Origin: Gremmenia infestans
Taxonomy: Eukaryota; Ascomycota; Leotiomycetes; Helotiales; Hamatocanthoscyphaceae
Assembly (NCBI GenBank): GCA_032629725.1
Contig: JAFEVB010000004.1
Coordinates: 1,612,001-1,676,000 of the forward strand
DNA: 64,000 nucleotides
Reading direction: 5' to 3'
In this document: one piece after another, positions 34,832-46,874 of the stretch
Numbering within the stretch: the first letter of the stretch is position 1
Layout of the letters: each line of letters opens with the position of its first letter
Notes under the pieces: model-generated
What the model was told of the DNA's origin: nothing
Databases searched by the model: none
What the model saw: the letters and a program-made list of their open reading frames with translations, nothing else
Translations under genes and position numbers: made by a program

Positions 34832-36777
34832 ATGGTTCCACCCACGGGTGTCAGTATATCCGCGCCTTCGGAGAAGCCGACTTTTCAAATATATAAAGAG
34901 CATTTTATTGTCCCGAAGTCACTTACTCTTTCCAATCCATCCTCATCACCAAAAGTACAGGATTTCATTAACATGATACACGAATCTCATGCGACGATCG
35001 ATGATGGAGAACTGGAAGCACTCGGCTACAAGGGAGAGATGCCAAGGCAGTTTTCAAAATGGAGCTTGGGAGCCCTGTCGTTTACTCTGACATGCACCTG
35101 GCTCGGTACTGGCTCTTCTATGGGTATCAGTCTAACTGAAGCATCCTCGGCTGGAACCATCTGGTCTCTTCCTATCGCCGGTGTGATGACTTTCGTTGTT
35201 ACTTTAGGGATGGCAGAGCTTGCTTCCGCCTTTCCGGTCGCAGGTGCCCAGTATTATTGGTCTTTCATGGTTGCTAGAGAAGACATGAAGCCATTTGCTG
35301 CATATATGTCAGTCAGCCTCCTTCGCATAGTGAGCCTGGTTGACAAGGTCGAAGTAATGGTTGGCTCAGCATTCTTGGTTGGTGGCTTGGTTCTGCATCC
35401 GTGGCCAATTTCATATCCTCGATGATTCTATCAATTGTTAAGCTTTGGTTACCCGATTACGAGATCCAGCGATGGCAACAATGGCTAGTATATTGCGCAC
35501 TTATCTGGCTAGCAATCTCTTTAAACATCTTCGGGTCCAGTTTGATTCCTCTATTCAACCAAATGATCTTTGTTCTGGCCGTCTTGACATTGAGCGCGAC
35601 CACCATTGTGCTTTTGGTATGCAGCAGAAATAGATATCCGTCTGGTTCCTGGGTCTTCTCGGATACAACGAACTCGACCGGATGGCCAAGTGATGGGTTT
35701 GCATTTATCCTGAGTATCAGTAATGCTGTATATGCCTTCCTGGGGAGTGACTGCGGAGCACATCTGTGTGAAGAGATCCAAAACCCTGGCAAAAATGTGC
35801 CTGGTGTCATGCTCTATCCTCTTGTGGTGGGCCTTCTAATTGCATTTCCTTTTGCTTGCGCTTGTATGGCCTCCATAGTAGATGTAAACGCCGTGATCAA
35901 TACCGCTACTGGTCAGCTCTTGCAAATACTACATTCGTTTGTTCAGCTGACGTGACTAACTCAGTAATGCAGGTCTTCCTCTTATCGAGATCTATCACCA
36001 AGGGACAGGGTCCGCGATGGCGGCTTCCATATTAATGGCCCTCTTTGCGTTGTGTTTCTTTGGCTGCCTTACTGGAAACGGTACGAAAATGTTCGAATAA
36101 CGCTGTGTCATTTTGCTGATTGGATCTTCAAGCTACCACGGCTTCGCGTACACTCTGGGCAGTTTCCCGCGACGATGCATTGCCCTACTCTTTTCTGTGG
36201 ATGCGCATTAGTCGTTCCTTCAAAATGCCACTCAATGCACTTTGCCTATCTGGTACGATTGTCTCAGTAGGTGCAAACTCCTCTGACTTTATGAGGAATG
36301 CTAAACTACCCGTAGATATATGGGCTTATCTTTCTCGGCTCAACAACTGCATTTTCAGCAATGGTTTCGGCTGCTATCATCTTTCTACAAACATCTTGCA
36401 TAGCTCCCCAAGCTATCCTTCTATACCGAGGTCGAGATAAAGTCCTTCCTCCTCGGTATTTCTCGCTTGGTCGCTATGGTGCTGCAATCAATACCACAGC
36501 CGTGGTTTGGGTACTATTCTTGGACGTCATATACTGTGTGCCTACGGCAATTCCAATTACCCCACAAAATATGAACTATGTTTCAGTGGTAGTGTCTGGA
36601 CTGACCGTTTTTATCTTGGCTCTCTGGTTCACATCAAAGAAAGGTAAGTTTGTCGGCCCGATGATCAACATGGCGGAATTGGAGGAGAGACGGATGGAAG
36701 CACTTGGCCAGACACTCGTGATAGATGTCGTTCCGCGGTCTAGTACTGTCATAAATACAAGCACGCAGGGGAAGTGA
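34832..36777 (+). CDS. amino-acid/choline/GABA permease (APC superfamily)
   Basis: Exons 34832..35307, 35355..35911, 35973..36080, 36133..36266 and 36316..36777 give 578 residues. Features typical of the fungal GABA/choline permease group: a polar N-terminus, a first span region LGALSFTLTCTWLGTGSSMG, LASAFPVAGAQYYWSF, INGWLSILGWWLGSASVANF across intron 1, an EEIQNPGKNVP loop after span 6, and ASRTLWAVSRDDALPYS between spans 8 and 9. About twelve spans in all. Proton-coupled uptake of amino acids or related amines at the plasma membrane is expected; the substrate cannot be read from sequence. Intron 1 retention stays open for ~40 codons in another frame, but the spliced form matches the family. 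Confidence 0.9.
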
Positions 36778-37462
36778 TATGCGTTATCTGGGTATAGTAG
36801 GCTGCCTTCAAGAACATTCATTGCGGGGTGACTATTATTAATTTACCGTTCAATTTAGCGTCATCATTAGACGCTATATATAAGCGGTATAGGTATGCAG
36901 TTATCTATCCTTCCTATATCTCAGAACCTTTACTGTTATCCCTTAGTGGATGTCTAGAAGAGGGAGCAATACGACAAAAAAAAACCTAGCAGAAGAGCTT
37001 AATAATCGACTACTAAGTTATGAGAATTTGCCTGCCAATCACGATAACCTTTTTAACCGTCATTGCGAGCATTAACGGAAGATGTTTCGGCATCTGAATC
37101 CAAATCATGCAACTACTTTAACCTCGCGACGTGGCACGCTGTTTGTCAGCTGCTCCAATTAGTTTACTAGAATATGTATAGATAACTTGTTTTGCAATGA
37201 GCCATCTCCCTGTTTTGAAGTAGTGTCTACCAGCTTTTATTAGTCATCATGGTGTTCTGAAAACAACTAGAATGATTCAAGTGTATTGCCGGCATCTATC
37301 AGGACAGCCTAAGCTACCGATGGTCTCTCATTGCCTGGTCTATCCAAGCCTTTAAATTCCAAGATTACTCTCAAGACCACTCTTCACTTTACTCGTCATG
37401 CTCTCTCGTGAGTATAGACATACATGTACCAACGTTTGATTGAAAATCTGTGTAAGCTACAG
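36778..37462. other. AT-rich spacer between two convergent transporters
   Basis: No gene. Presumably the 3' ends of the permease and sugar-transporter transcripts. Contains a poly-A run (36976-36985). Confidence 0.5.
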
Positions 37463-39415
37463 TTACACTAACAACTCCTCATGCTTAGCCTCCGGCTCCA
37501 TCTCACTCTTGTGTCCATTCTCGCTCCTAAAGACATCACTCTCACTAACCGGGGAAAAGACTTTGCCCCACCTGAAACAGACAAAATCCCCTGCAGTCAC
37601 CATGGCGCTCCTCAGATTCTCTCTCACAAGCTGGCCAGTCGGCTGGCTGAAGATGATATCAATCTCCTCCAATGTCTTGTTCTTCGTCTCTGGCATAAAC
37701 AAAATCTGATAAAACCAGCCGAGCACCGCGATCCCTCCATAAAAGCCGAGCGATAGCCCAATGTTCGTCATGCCCTTTTGCATATCGGCGAAGAAGTAGG
37801 TAACGAGGAAAGAGCAGAGGAAAAGCGTAACGTCCGAGGTTTCCATGCCGTAAGAACGCAGGTAAGTGGGGTAGACTTCAGAAGGAATGACCCATGTGAG
37901 ACAGGCGTAGCTACCGAAGAATCCCTCATAAACGATCAAACCGGTAATGTAAACTCCCTGGGAGCCTGACTTGTTGCTGAGTGGGATAAGGTAGCTGCAG
38001 CCGATAAGCACAAGGCCGATGAAGAATCCAGGAAGCATGGCGCAAGCCCAGAATCTCCGACCAAACTTTTCCATATAAAAGATGGCTGGGATTGTGCCGA
38101 GGAGGAGGGACCCTCCGCCAACAAGAGACATGAAGACCGCCTCTTTGTCGTTGAACCCGACTTGTTGCATCAGAGTGGCCATGTAGTATTGTATGGCGTT
38201 AATACCCGTAAATTGTCCGAGGAAGACCATGATATTGGCGTAGATGATTGCGCGTCTTGCTCGCGGTTCAGTGAAGAAATCCATCCATGGGAAGCGCTTG
38301 TTAACACCTGCCTCCTTGGCTGTAAATTCTTCTGCAACAGAGTACTTCATCACATAAAACTCCTTCCTAGCTTCGGCGTCTTCGCCTCGAATTTGTTTCC
38401 ACACATGCCAGGCCTCTGTTGTGCGGCCTTTGTGCATTAGGAAACGAGGTGATTCCGGCATAAACAGGATACCGACAAACATAATGGTCGAAAAGACAAG
38501 AGATGAGCCGAGCATATATCTCCAGCCTCCGGCACTCACATTGACGAAAATTGCTGCAACGACGTATCCCAAAACTTCTCCAAGGGCAATCATAAACTGG
38601 TATAAGGAGACGAGATTTCCACGATATTTGCGGGAGACGGACTCAGCGACGTAAACAGGCACTGTTCCTCCTTCGAGACCTACACCCATACCGAGAATAA
38701 TACGCGCTGCGACCATCATGCCGAAATTGATAGCCCCAGCTTCTAGAGCCGCTCCAACAGTGTAGAGCACAAGGGAGACGATGATTGCCATCCGGCGACC
38801 AACAGCTTCGTTTAGAGGGCCCAGTATCAGTGCACCACCAACGGCTCCGAGCGGTACACCAGAACTGACCAGACTGACTTGCTTGGTGGTAAGATCGAGC
38901 GCTGACTAGGATTAGTATAGAACTTCAATTGCCACACAAGAATTTCTTACAAGCTGGCATGTATAGATTGGCACCACTGATCAAAGACTGATCAATACCA
39001 GAGAGGAGTCCACCCATGGAAGCAAAGCCTACACATGTCAGTACAAGGGTTTTATCAAACTCGATAAAGTTAACTCACCAACAAGAAGCCAAGTAAAGTA
39101 TCTTGGGTCCTTGAGCCGTAGTTGAGGCTTATACCAAGTGGATTTAATGTTCATCTGCTGAAGACCAGCGTCAATCTCATCAATCTCTCTATCAATGGTC
39201 TCGATATCACCAGCAGCGACGATTTGCAGCGCCTCCCATTCTGAGACTCGACGACCACTGCTGCTGTACGTAGAATTGTTTCTCTGTGGCTTGGGGATAC
39301 CTTTCTCATCCGTATCGTCACTAATGATCGTGACCTTTTTCGGAGGCGACTCAATTTCAACATGGTCTGGCGAACTACTCGCATCGACCTCAGAGAGTTT
39401 AGTGGGGTCTGTCAT
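37463..39415 (-). CDS. MFS sugar/polyol transporter
   Basis: Exons 39415..39079, 39028..38951 and 38901..37463 give 617 residues. Sugar-porter motifs: GGLLSGIDQSLISG in span 1, NEAVGRR between spans 2 and 3, PESPRFL after span 6, and PETKNKTLEEID after span 12. Twelve spans are visible. The N-terminal ~110 residues are long and polar, ending in KSTWYKPQLRLKDPRYFTW before span 1, which resembles myo-inositol or polyol-type porters more than short hexose carriers. The frame is open upstream to another ATG at 39478, but MTDPTK at 39415 fits better. Role: proton-coupled sugar or polyol import at the plasma membrane; substrate inferred only loosely. Confidence 0.9.
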
Positions 39416-40248
39416 ATTGATGATAAGGAAGAGAGGCTGCAAATAGTACAAGAATGGAGAGAACGATAAGCACACCAACTTCGGAAGCTAAGTGGCAAGG
39501 GCTGAGTACTTATACATATTGCCACTGAATTTTTTGAATGCCGAATGATTCTCTAACGCGTTAGAATTGAGTTAAAAGCTAGAATCAATTGCGGGGCAAA
39601 ACCGGTTTTCTTTTCTATGGAGGGATCGTACTCGTAAGATATGGTGGCATCACTGCGGCAGCAGATAATCGTGCACCAGATCTGACTCGCGCCATCTTAC
39701 CTCGTACACTCCACCTTGGGGACCCCTTCTCTCCAGCAATTTCACATCTCCAGAGCAGAAAATATGGATCCAAGTCCGAACTCTGGAGTCTGGAGATATG
39801 CAATCTGGAGGGACTTCGGCGTTGTATAATTAGCTTGTCGAGCGGGGTTTTTTGGGTGGACATGATTTGTCTACCGGTACAATTAGTGTGCTAATATCCT
39901 GGGCCCAATCTAGAGAAGCTAAGCGGCTCGAATGACAATCCACAAAGAGGCCGAATCATTGTGCGCATCAGCTTATTTTGGCATGGATATTGCCCGGGCA
40001 GTGACTTCGGCCAACCTGCTAAGTGCAGGAATAATCGTCCTGTTAAACTTCTCATTTCTTCCCGTCCCGTCTTCCTCCAAAGTTGTAGCGTGTCGGCGAA
40101 CGGCACTTGTTCGCAAGAATTAGGCATAGCGTGGAAAGTCCCGATGGGCACGGGATTGTCGAGATTTGTTGCCCTGAACCAGGACCGGTGCTTATTACCA
40201 CTGCTGACAAAAAAGTCGACGAGCCGTAAAAGACATTCCCAGACACAC
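39416..40248. other. upstream region of the sugar transporter
   Basis: No supported gene. ORFs on both strands at 39589-40246 lack family features. It should hold the transporter promoter and the 3' end of the 541-aa gene. Confidence 0.5.
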
Positions 40249-42060
40249 TCAGTTGGTCGTGCTTCCTCTGGTCGGTCTTCCAGCCGTATTATTTTCTTGC
40301 TCTTCATTCTTCTTCTGCGTGGCCTCGCGTTGTCTAACAGCCCACTCAGATACGATAGCCCACTGAGATATGACAGTAAAGCCTGTCCAAAATACCCCGG
40401 TAATACCCAATTGAAGAACCAATGCCCAACAAATATTCCGCAAGCCGGGAAGACGTACAGGCGACCACCACGAGTACATATCATCCATTCCAAGCCCTAG
40501 ACGGGTGCGATACAATCCGCCTATGGAACGGACCATCAAGGCCTCGATTGGCATCACTATCATACCTGCGGCTATTTCCCTCAGACCTTCCGTAGCCATG
40601 ATAGTAGGCAGCATCGTCAACCCGGTCACATGGTATTTGCGCTCATCCGTTGGTGGCTCGTTTGCACTTCGTAATTCCGCAGACCAGTGACCCAACGCTG
40701 CCTCGATAGCTGGGTCCTGGGGTTCGCCATCGTTTGCCTCAACATCGAAGCTGATCAATGTCGGATGGGTCAATTCGCCATCGTCAGCACTGGAATCCGA
40801 ATCGCCCTCAGCTGGATGAGCACGCGTCTCCGCGCGCTCCAGATCCGGGAGCCCTTCAAGAGCTCGTAATGTGGGTCCGTCTTCTGTCCTGGAGGAGGAT
40901 GGACGATGATTCGGCAAGGGTTGATCTGGAGTATCATATTCCATTGTCGGTGGGGATATTTGTAAGCCCCCAAACATGCTGTCACCGGTCGGTCGAGGGA
41001 GACTTTTGTAGATTGGTCGGTATAGGATTTGTGATGCGATGAATTTTGCTCTTCCGTGAAGTAAGACGAGAACAAGAGGTGTGGCTGATTTAAGAATTTC
41101 AAGAGAAGCTGAAAATATTGTGTTTCCTCGAAGAGTAGGTACTGGAAACAGTAAAGGTGGCCCCTCCAAGAACGGAATAAAGGACCCGATAGTAGGGAGA
41201 AGACGAGATGAAGGCACAAGGTTAAGTTGTTGAAGGACAGCAAACATGCGAAAATGTAGTGTGATGTAGCCGAAACCAAAGTCGAGTCTAAATCATTAGT
41301 AAAGAAGGAAGGATGGGATTGGAGATACCTACACCTTTTGTATTATTTCCTTCACCTGCATTTGTCTCGGCGAGGCCTTGTTCTTTCCTTCTTCTTCCCA
41401 TATCGCGTCAAGTACGATTTCGCAAGTGAAAGAAGCCCAATCAGCAACATGATAGGCGCAGACAGCTGGAAAACCAGCACCGATCACGTGTAGTATTCCA
41501 GACTTGGTCTTCTCTTGCTGGAGAATTTGGAAGAACAAAAGGTCACCATAAGGTCTATATAGCTGTATGTTGTCAATATAATTCGGGATAGATGAATCAG
41601 AATACCGACCAAAATCCGCCGCCTTAAACCCAGTACTCCCCACACACCACCAACAAGAGCAGCGCGACCAACCTCCATCAACCTTAGACCTGTAAATGTC
41701 TCTTTATGCTTCTCGGTAGTGGCTTTCTTAACCTTAATCAGGGCCGTCTTCGCGTCTTCCACAATACCAGTCGCCTGCATGACTTCATTAGCGGCCCGTA
41801 CAGCTTCCCGCTCTCGTCGCCTTGTCTCGGGGTTTCTTGGGTGGCCATGATCGTTGTATAATTGGCCATTATGCCGTAGATTCTCATCGCCAGCCCACTC
41901 GACGACGTGGTCTTCGTATGGTCCACGGCCCTGAATGAGGCAAGTCAGGTGACATTCGAGGGGTTTGGGGTTGAGGTAGGAAGGAATTGGACGTTAGAAG
42001 CAGCATATGATGGCAAGTACTTACAAGAGCAAGAGCTGTGAGGGATTCAAGACGTCCCAT
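40249..42060 (-). CDS. 541-aa protein of unknown function with membrane-like segments
   Basis: Exons 42060..42025, 41930..41610, 41562..41333 and 41287..40249 join in phase. The first exon codes MGRLESLTALAL; exon 2 has a charged region (NPETRRREREAVRAANEVMQ); intron 3 uses the second of two nested GT sites (GTAGGT), which restores frame into FGFGYITLHF. Hydrophobic or amphipathic stretches: LRLMEVGRAALVGGVWGVLG, ATPLVLVLLHG, and WALVLQLGITGVFWTGFTV near the C-terminus. The middle is acidic and Ser/Pro-rich. A membrane-associated or organellar role is possible, but I recognise no domain. Divergent from UTP13 with 367 bp between starts. Confidence 0.75.
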
Positions 42061-42427
42061 GCTGAATGTTTCGTGAAAGGTGACAGGAGATGTACAATAC
42101 GAAGGGGCCTCTTTCAGACTGGACTGCACAGCTTAGTAAGAAACAAGTGAGGCTATTGCTACGGAAAGGGCCTCGAACAGGCTTCAAGAATGATGGTCTC
42201 CCATTGAGTTCATGACACATAGCAAAATGGACCAAAGTAATGGATGTATGAAGATGGAGATGAAGATATATATAATGGAAAGAATAGTCGTAGCGAAAGG
42301 GGACGGAAAGGCGCTAAGATTAAGCTTATCGAGGACCCCTGTCAGTATCAAAATATTTTATATTCTTATATTTTCCTTCATCCCAACTCAAAATCCAAAC
42401 GACGACAGTCTCCCCCTTTTCAATAGA
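42061..42427. promoter_or_regulatory. shared divergent promoter of the 541-aa gene and UTP13
   Basis: 367 bp between start codons, with a GATATATATAATGG stretch near 42266-42280 that could serve as a TATA-like element for UTP13. No other consensus named. Confidence 0.45.
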
Positions 42428-45222
42428 ATGGCAAATAAATCTCCATACCTGACTACCTTTGAGGCAGAGCGTACAATACAGCCAATCTACACCGGAGGAA
42501 GCGTTGCGCTCGACAACACTGGCAGCATTCTAGCAACTACATTGGGTGAAGATGCCCTGTTGACCGACTTGAACACTGGGAGACAGCTTGCAAGGATTGA
42601 AGGGGTACGTCTTTCGTTCTGCCATGAAATTCGCATCGTATTATATCATACGCATCAACTCACATCATAATTCTCTAGGATGGCGAACTCATTTCCACTC
42701 TGTCGTGTATGTTCTACCCCGCCCCGCAGCCTCGAGAAATTAGCAGTGCTAACCTTACTACAGTAACACCCTCTGCCTCCCACCTGATAGTCTGCTCTCG
42801 CTCCCTCTCTATGCGAATATATTCTATCCAACCGTCTCCTTCGAAGGAACTTAAATGCGAACTCCTCCGCACCCTCAAACCCCACAGCACACCCGTCATT
42901 GTCCTCGCCGTCGACCAGACAAGCACATTACTCGCAACCGGTGCAGCGGATGGAGTTGTCAAGGTCTGGGATATCCAGGGCGGATACGTGACGCATACCT
43001 TCCGAGGCCCGAACGTGCTTATATCTGCGCTACATTTTTTCGAACTGGTTGCGACCAGTCAGAAGGGAGAAGAAGTTGGGATTTCTTCGCGCAACCGAAA
43101 GGACCGGCGAAAAAGTAACACTGACGAAGAGCCCGAAAATGAAGCCGCGAGGGGCTTTCGTTTAGCTTCTGGAAGCCAGGATGGCAAAGTTCGCATATGG
43201 GATCTCTATAAGAGGAATTGTGCTTCAGTTCTAGACTCGCATGTGTCCGATGTCCGAGCCTTGGATTATTCCCGGGGTGAGAACGCCCTTTTAACAGCGA
43301 GTAGGGACAAAACTATTATGTGGTGGGATGCGAAAACATGGAAGGTCCGCAAAGTTGTGCCAGTTCTGGAAGAAGTTGAAGCAGCGGGGTTCATTGGCGC
43401 TGGGAACTTAACATATACTGGAGGGGTCAATGGGATTATTCGAATATGGCAATCAGATAACGGGAGGGAAGTTACGCAGCCGCAGTCGCCAAAGTCGGAG
43501 CCTGATGCTATTGTGGATGGAGTCTTGATGCCTGGTTTGCCTTTCATCATGTCGGTACAATCAGATCATACTATGGTTCTGCATTCCACGACTTCACTAG
43601 ACGATGTAGACTCTTCAGATACTATTCTGCCACTGCAAGAGCTGAGGCGCATCTCCGGTACTCACGATGAAATTATTGATCTGGGATATCTTTTGCCCGA
43701 TCGATCACTCTTGGCGCTCGCAACAAACTCGGAAGAGATCAGGATTGTGTCACTCGCCCAGCAAGATGGATCCGCCTACTTTGGAGCCGATATTGCTCAA
43801 TTAAGGGGACATGAGGACATCATCATTTGTCTCGATATTGATTGGTCTGGACACTGGATAGCTACAGGTTCCAAAGACAACACTGCAAAACTCTGGAGAA
43901 TAGATCCCGCAAATTCGTCGTTTACATGCTACGCTACTTTCACTGGACATGCCGAATCACTAGGTGCTGTCTCTTTACCAAAGGCCACACCCCCTGAATC
44001 ATCTGCAGCGTTCAAATCACCGCTTGATCATCCGCCGGAATATCTTTTGACGGGATCTCAAGACCGGACGATTAAACGGTGGGATGTTCGGAAAACAAAA
44101 GCATTATACACTCGCAAGGCCCACGACAAAGATATCAACGCCATCGACATCAGCCACAATGCGCAGCTATTCGCTTCTGCTTCTCAGGACCGAACTGTCA
44201 AAATTTGGTCTGTGGAAGAAGGCGAGGTACAAGGCGTTCTTCGTGGGCATAGACGTGGTGTATGGACTGTGAAATTCGCGCCGAAAGATACACCTACCAT
44301 TGTTGGTGACAGCGGACCAGCTGCTGGCAAGGGTTTGATTCTCACAGGCAGTGGTGACAAGACGCTGAAGATCTGGAGTCTTTCTGATTATACCTGCTTG
44401 CGGACTTTCGAAGGGCACACACACAGTGTCTTGAAAGTAGCATGGCTCACCCTGCCACCGAAAGAAGATCGCGGGAGAAAACACATACATGTCGCCAGTG
44501 CCGGTGGAGACGGTCTGGTCAAGGTCTGGGATGCAAACACTGGAGAGGTAGAATGTACACTCGATAATCACGAAGACCGCGTGTGGGCCCTTGCCGTGCA
44601 TCCCTCTACCAATACGATAGTTTCCGGGAGCGGGGACTCGACGGTCACATTCTGGAAAGACACAACCTCCGAGACGCTGGCTGCTTCCTCTGCTGCTGCA
44701 ACGCAGTTCGTTGAGCAGGAGCAGGAGCTCCAGAATTATATCCATGCAGGTTCTTATCGCTCCGCCATCACTCTTGCGCTTCAACTCAACCACCCTGCTC
44801 GTTTGCTCTCCCTTTTCACAACGGTCACGACTAAAGTTCCGGAGGAGGGAAGTCTCTGTGGTGTCAAGGCTGTGGATGAGGTCCTAGGTTCATTGTCTGA
44901 TGAACAACTCTTTACCTTGCTTCTCCGTGTCCGAGATTGGAATACGAACGCAAGAAATGCATCTGTGGCGCAACGGATCTTTTGGACTATCGTGAAGAGT
45001 TATCCTGCGTCGAGGCTGTCTAGCTTGAAAGGTGGTAAGGTGAAGGATGTTATGGATGCGCTGAGGTCACATTCAGAAAAACATTTTAGAAGATTAGAAG
45101 AGTTGGTTGATGAGAGTTATCTTGTGGAATATTCACTGAGGGAAATGGATGGGTTGGGGTTGTTGGATGGTGTCAATGGTCTAGATTCAGACATTACTAT
45201 GACAGATGTAGCCGTAAGATAA
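42428..45222 (+). CDS. UTP13: Utp13, WD40 subunit of the SSU processome (UtpB)
   Basis: Exons 42428..42604, 42679..42706 and 42764..45222 give 887 residues. The middle exon is only 28 nt. Many WD40 blades are visible, for example TGAADGVVKVWDIQGG, SGSQDGKVRIWDLYK, TASRDKTIMWWDAK, TGSQDRTIKRWDVR, SASQDRTVKIWSVEEG, TGSGDKTLKIWSLSDY and SGSGDSTVTFWKD, enough for two beta-propellers. The C-terminal ~190 residues (YRSAITLALQLNHPARLLSLF and SEKHFRRLEELVDESYLVEY) form the Utp13 helical domain. It belongs to UtpB, which binds the 5' ETS and U3 snoRNP during 18S rRNA processing in the nucleolus. Length and domain order are typical. Confidence 0.94.
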
Positions 45223-45696
45223 GCAATGCAAGACTGTTGTACATTTTGAGTGGCTATCGTAAATGGCGAGGAAATGTTTAATGCTATAGGGCTTTTTGGT
45301 TTCTTCAAAACACTTCTCGTAGCAGTTGCTCTCTGTTCCTTTCTGGATTTTATTATCGAATGACTTGTAGTCACACCGCGGCTACTACTTCTAATATGCT
45401 CATACTAGGTAAGGAAGACTTCCCAAAAAGTTCATCTTTAGACGTAAGTTCGGAGTTACGATACTGCTTACAAACAGCAATCTTTTTATAGCGCCTACTC
45501 ATGACGTAAAACGCACATTTTCCAGCATTGTTGAAGTATGGTAAAGCTAATGTAATAGAACAGGTTTGCATACATATACCTATCGATCGAAGCGGAAGCA
45601 GACCATAAATGAGACATCTGATAATACCGACCCCACTTGTACCTCTTGAAAGTTTAGCCCCGATCTTCCAGATCTTAGCAATTAGAAACGTTCAGG
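45223..45696. other. intergenic region UTP13-SDR
   Basis: No gene or repeat seen. The last ~150 bp should be the SDR promoter and leader. Confidence 0.5.
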
Positions 45697-46545
45697 ATGC
45701 CACTCGCTGCCGGTGCCTATGTTGTCACGGGGTCCGTAATCTCTAATGCCTCCCCCCTTTTGCTATTTCGCCTAGCAACTGACCATCTTCTAGAAGTGCT
45801 CGTGGGATGGGTCTCGAGCTAGTCACACAATTCCTCAGCTCTGGTCACACAGTAGTAGCCGCCAGCCGAAATGCAATTTCATCCAGCAACCTCAATACAC
45901 TCGCAGCATCGCCGGCGGGCGAGAGACTAGTCATCTTAGATTGTGATGTTGGCTCGCCCCAAAGCGTCGAGCATTTCGGGGCAGAGATCAGGAAGTATGT
46001 GTCTAGCGTTGATGTTCTCGTCAACAATGCAGGTAAGAAACAGACCGACCTTCTATTCTATCTACGAGCTAGCAGGTTATTTATTCACTCTCTTGATAAT
46101 ACCAGGTATATCCCACGAACTTCCCAATGAAGATGTGTCCAACGTCCAAGCTAGCAGCATACTGGACCACATCAACATAAACGTAGTCGGCACACTTCTC
46201 ATAGCCCAAGCCATTGCCCCGCTCTTCCACCCGGGCTCGAAAATGATAAACATTTCCTCCATGTGCGCGTCTCTGGATCTCGCTCCACGGCGCCCGATTC
46301 CAAATACTGTTGGCTATAGCATTAGCAAGGCTGCGTTGAATATGCTGACGGTCAAACAAGCTATGTTTTATAAGAATTGTGTGGTTGTGGCCGTGGACCC
46401 GGGGAATGTCAAAACGGATATGAATCCTGACGCAATGAATAGCGTGGAGACAGTTGTTGGGTCATTGAGGGAAGTGGTGGAAAGTTTGAGTAAAGAGGAT
46501 TCCGGATCCTTTGTTTCTTGGGAAGGAGAGAAATTGAGCTGGTAG
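45697..46545 (+). CDS. short-chain dehydrogenase/reductase (classical SDR)
   Basis: Exons 45697..45731, 45794..46032 and 46106..46545 give 237 residues, normal for a classical SDR. The cofactor loop TGSARGMG (TGxxxGxG) is rebuilt across intron 1, NNAG across intron 2, and the active-site YSISK (YxxxK) lies in exon 3, with PGNVKTDM downstream. Arg in AASRN after the second strand suggests NADPH. No membrane segment or targeting signal. Substrate unknown. It lies 330 bp upstream of, and on the same strand as, an FAD monooxygenase, which could mean a shared pathway. Confidence 0.9.
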
Positions 46546-46874
46546 GCCCCGCATGACAACTGAATCCCGAACAGAGCATAGTCATGTGATTGTTACGTGC
46601 TTATCTTTCGATCGTTCGCCATCTGCATCTTCACTTCTTTCCCTATTCTAGCCACATTCTTCGATAAGTCGCCCGCAAGTATCAGATTCTCGCCATTGAG
46701 GTGAGTCTGAGCCGAACGATGGAAGTGGGGGGGCAGAAGCACACAAGAGCATTGGCAAGCGCCTTCACCAACTTCAGATCTCGAATTTTCACCGCCGAGC
46801 ACTTTTATTTAGACATCAATTGCATATCCTCCTTCTCTTATTATTAGAACTCTTATACTTACGGCTTCCTGAAG
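46546..46874. other. short spacer SDR-monooxygenase
   Basis: 329 bp without a gene; must hold the SDR terminator and monooxygenase promoter. Nothing else seen. Confidence 0.5.

Noticed and set aside
44167..44793. 208-codon antisense ORF within UTP13
   Set aside because: Fully covered by WD40-coding sequence on the other strand; a shadow frame.
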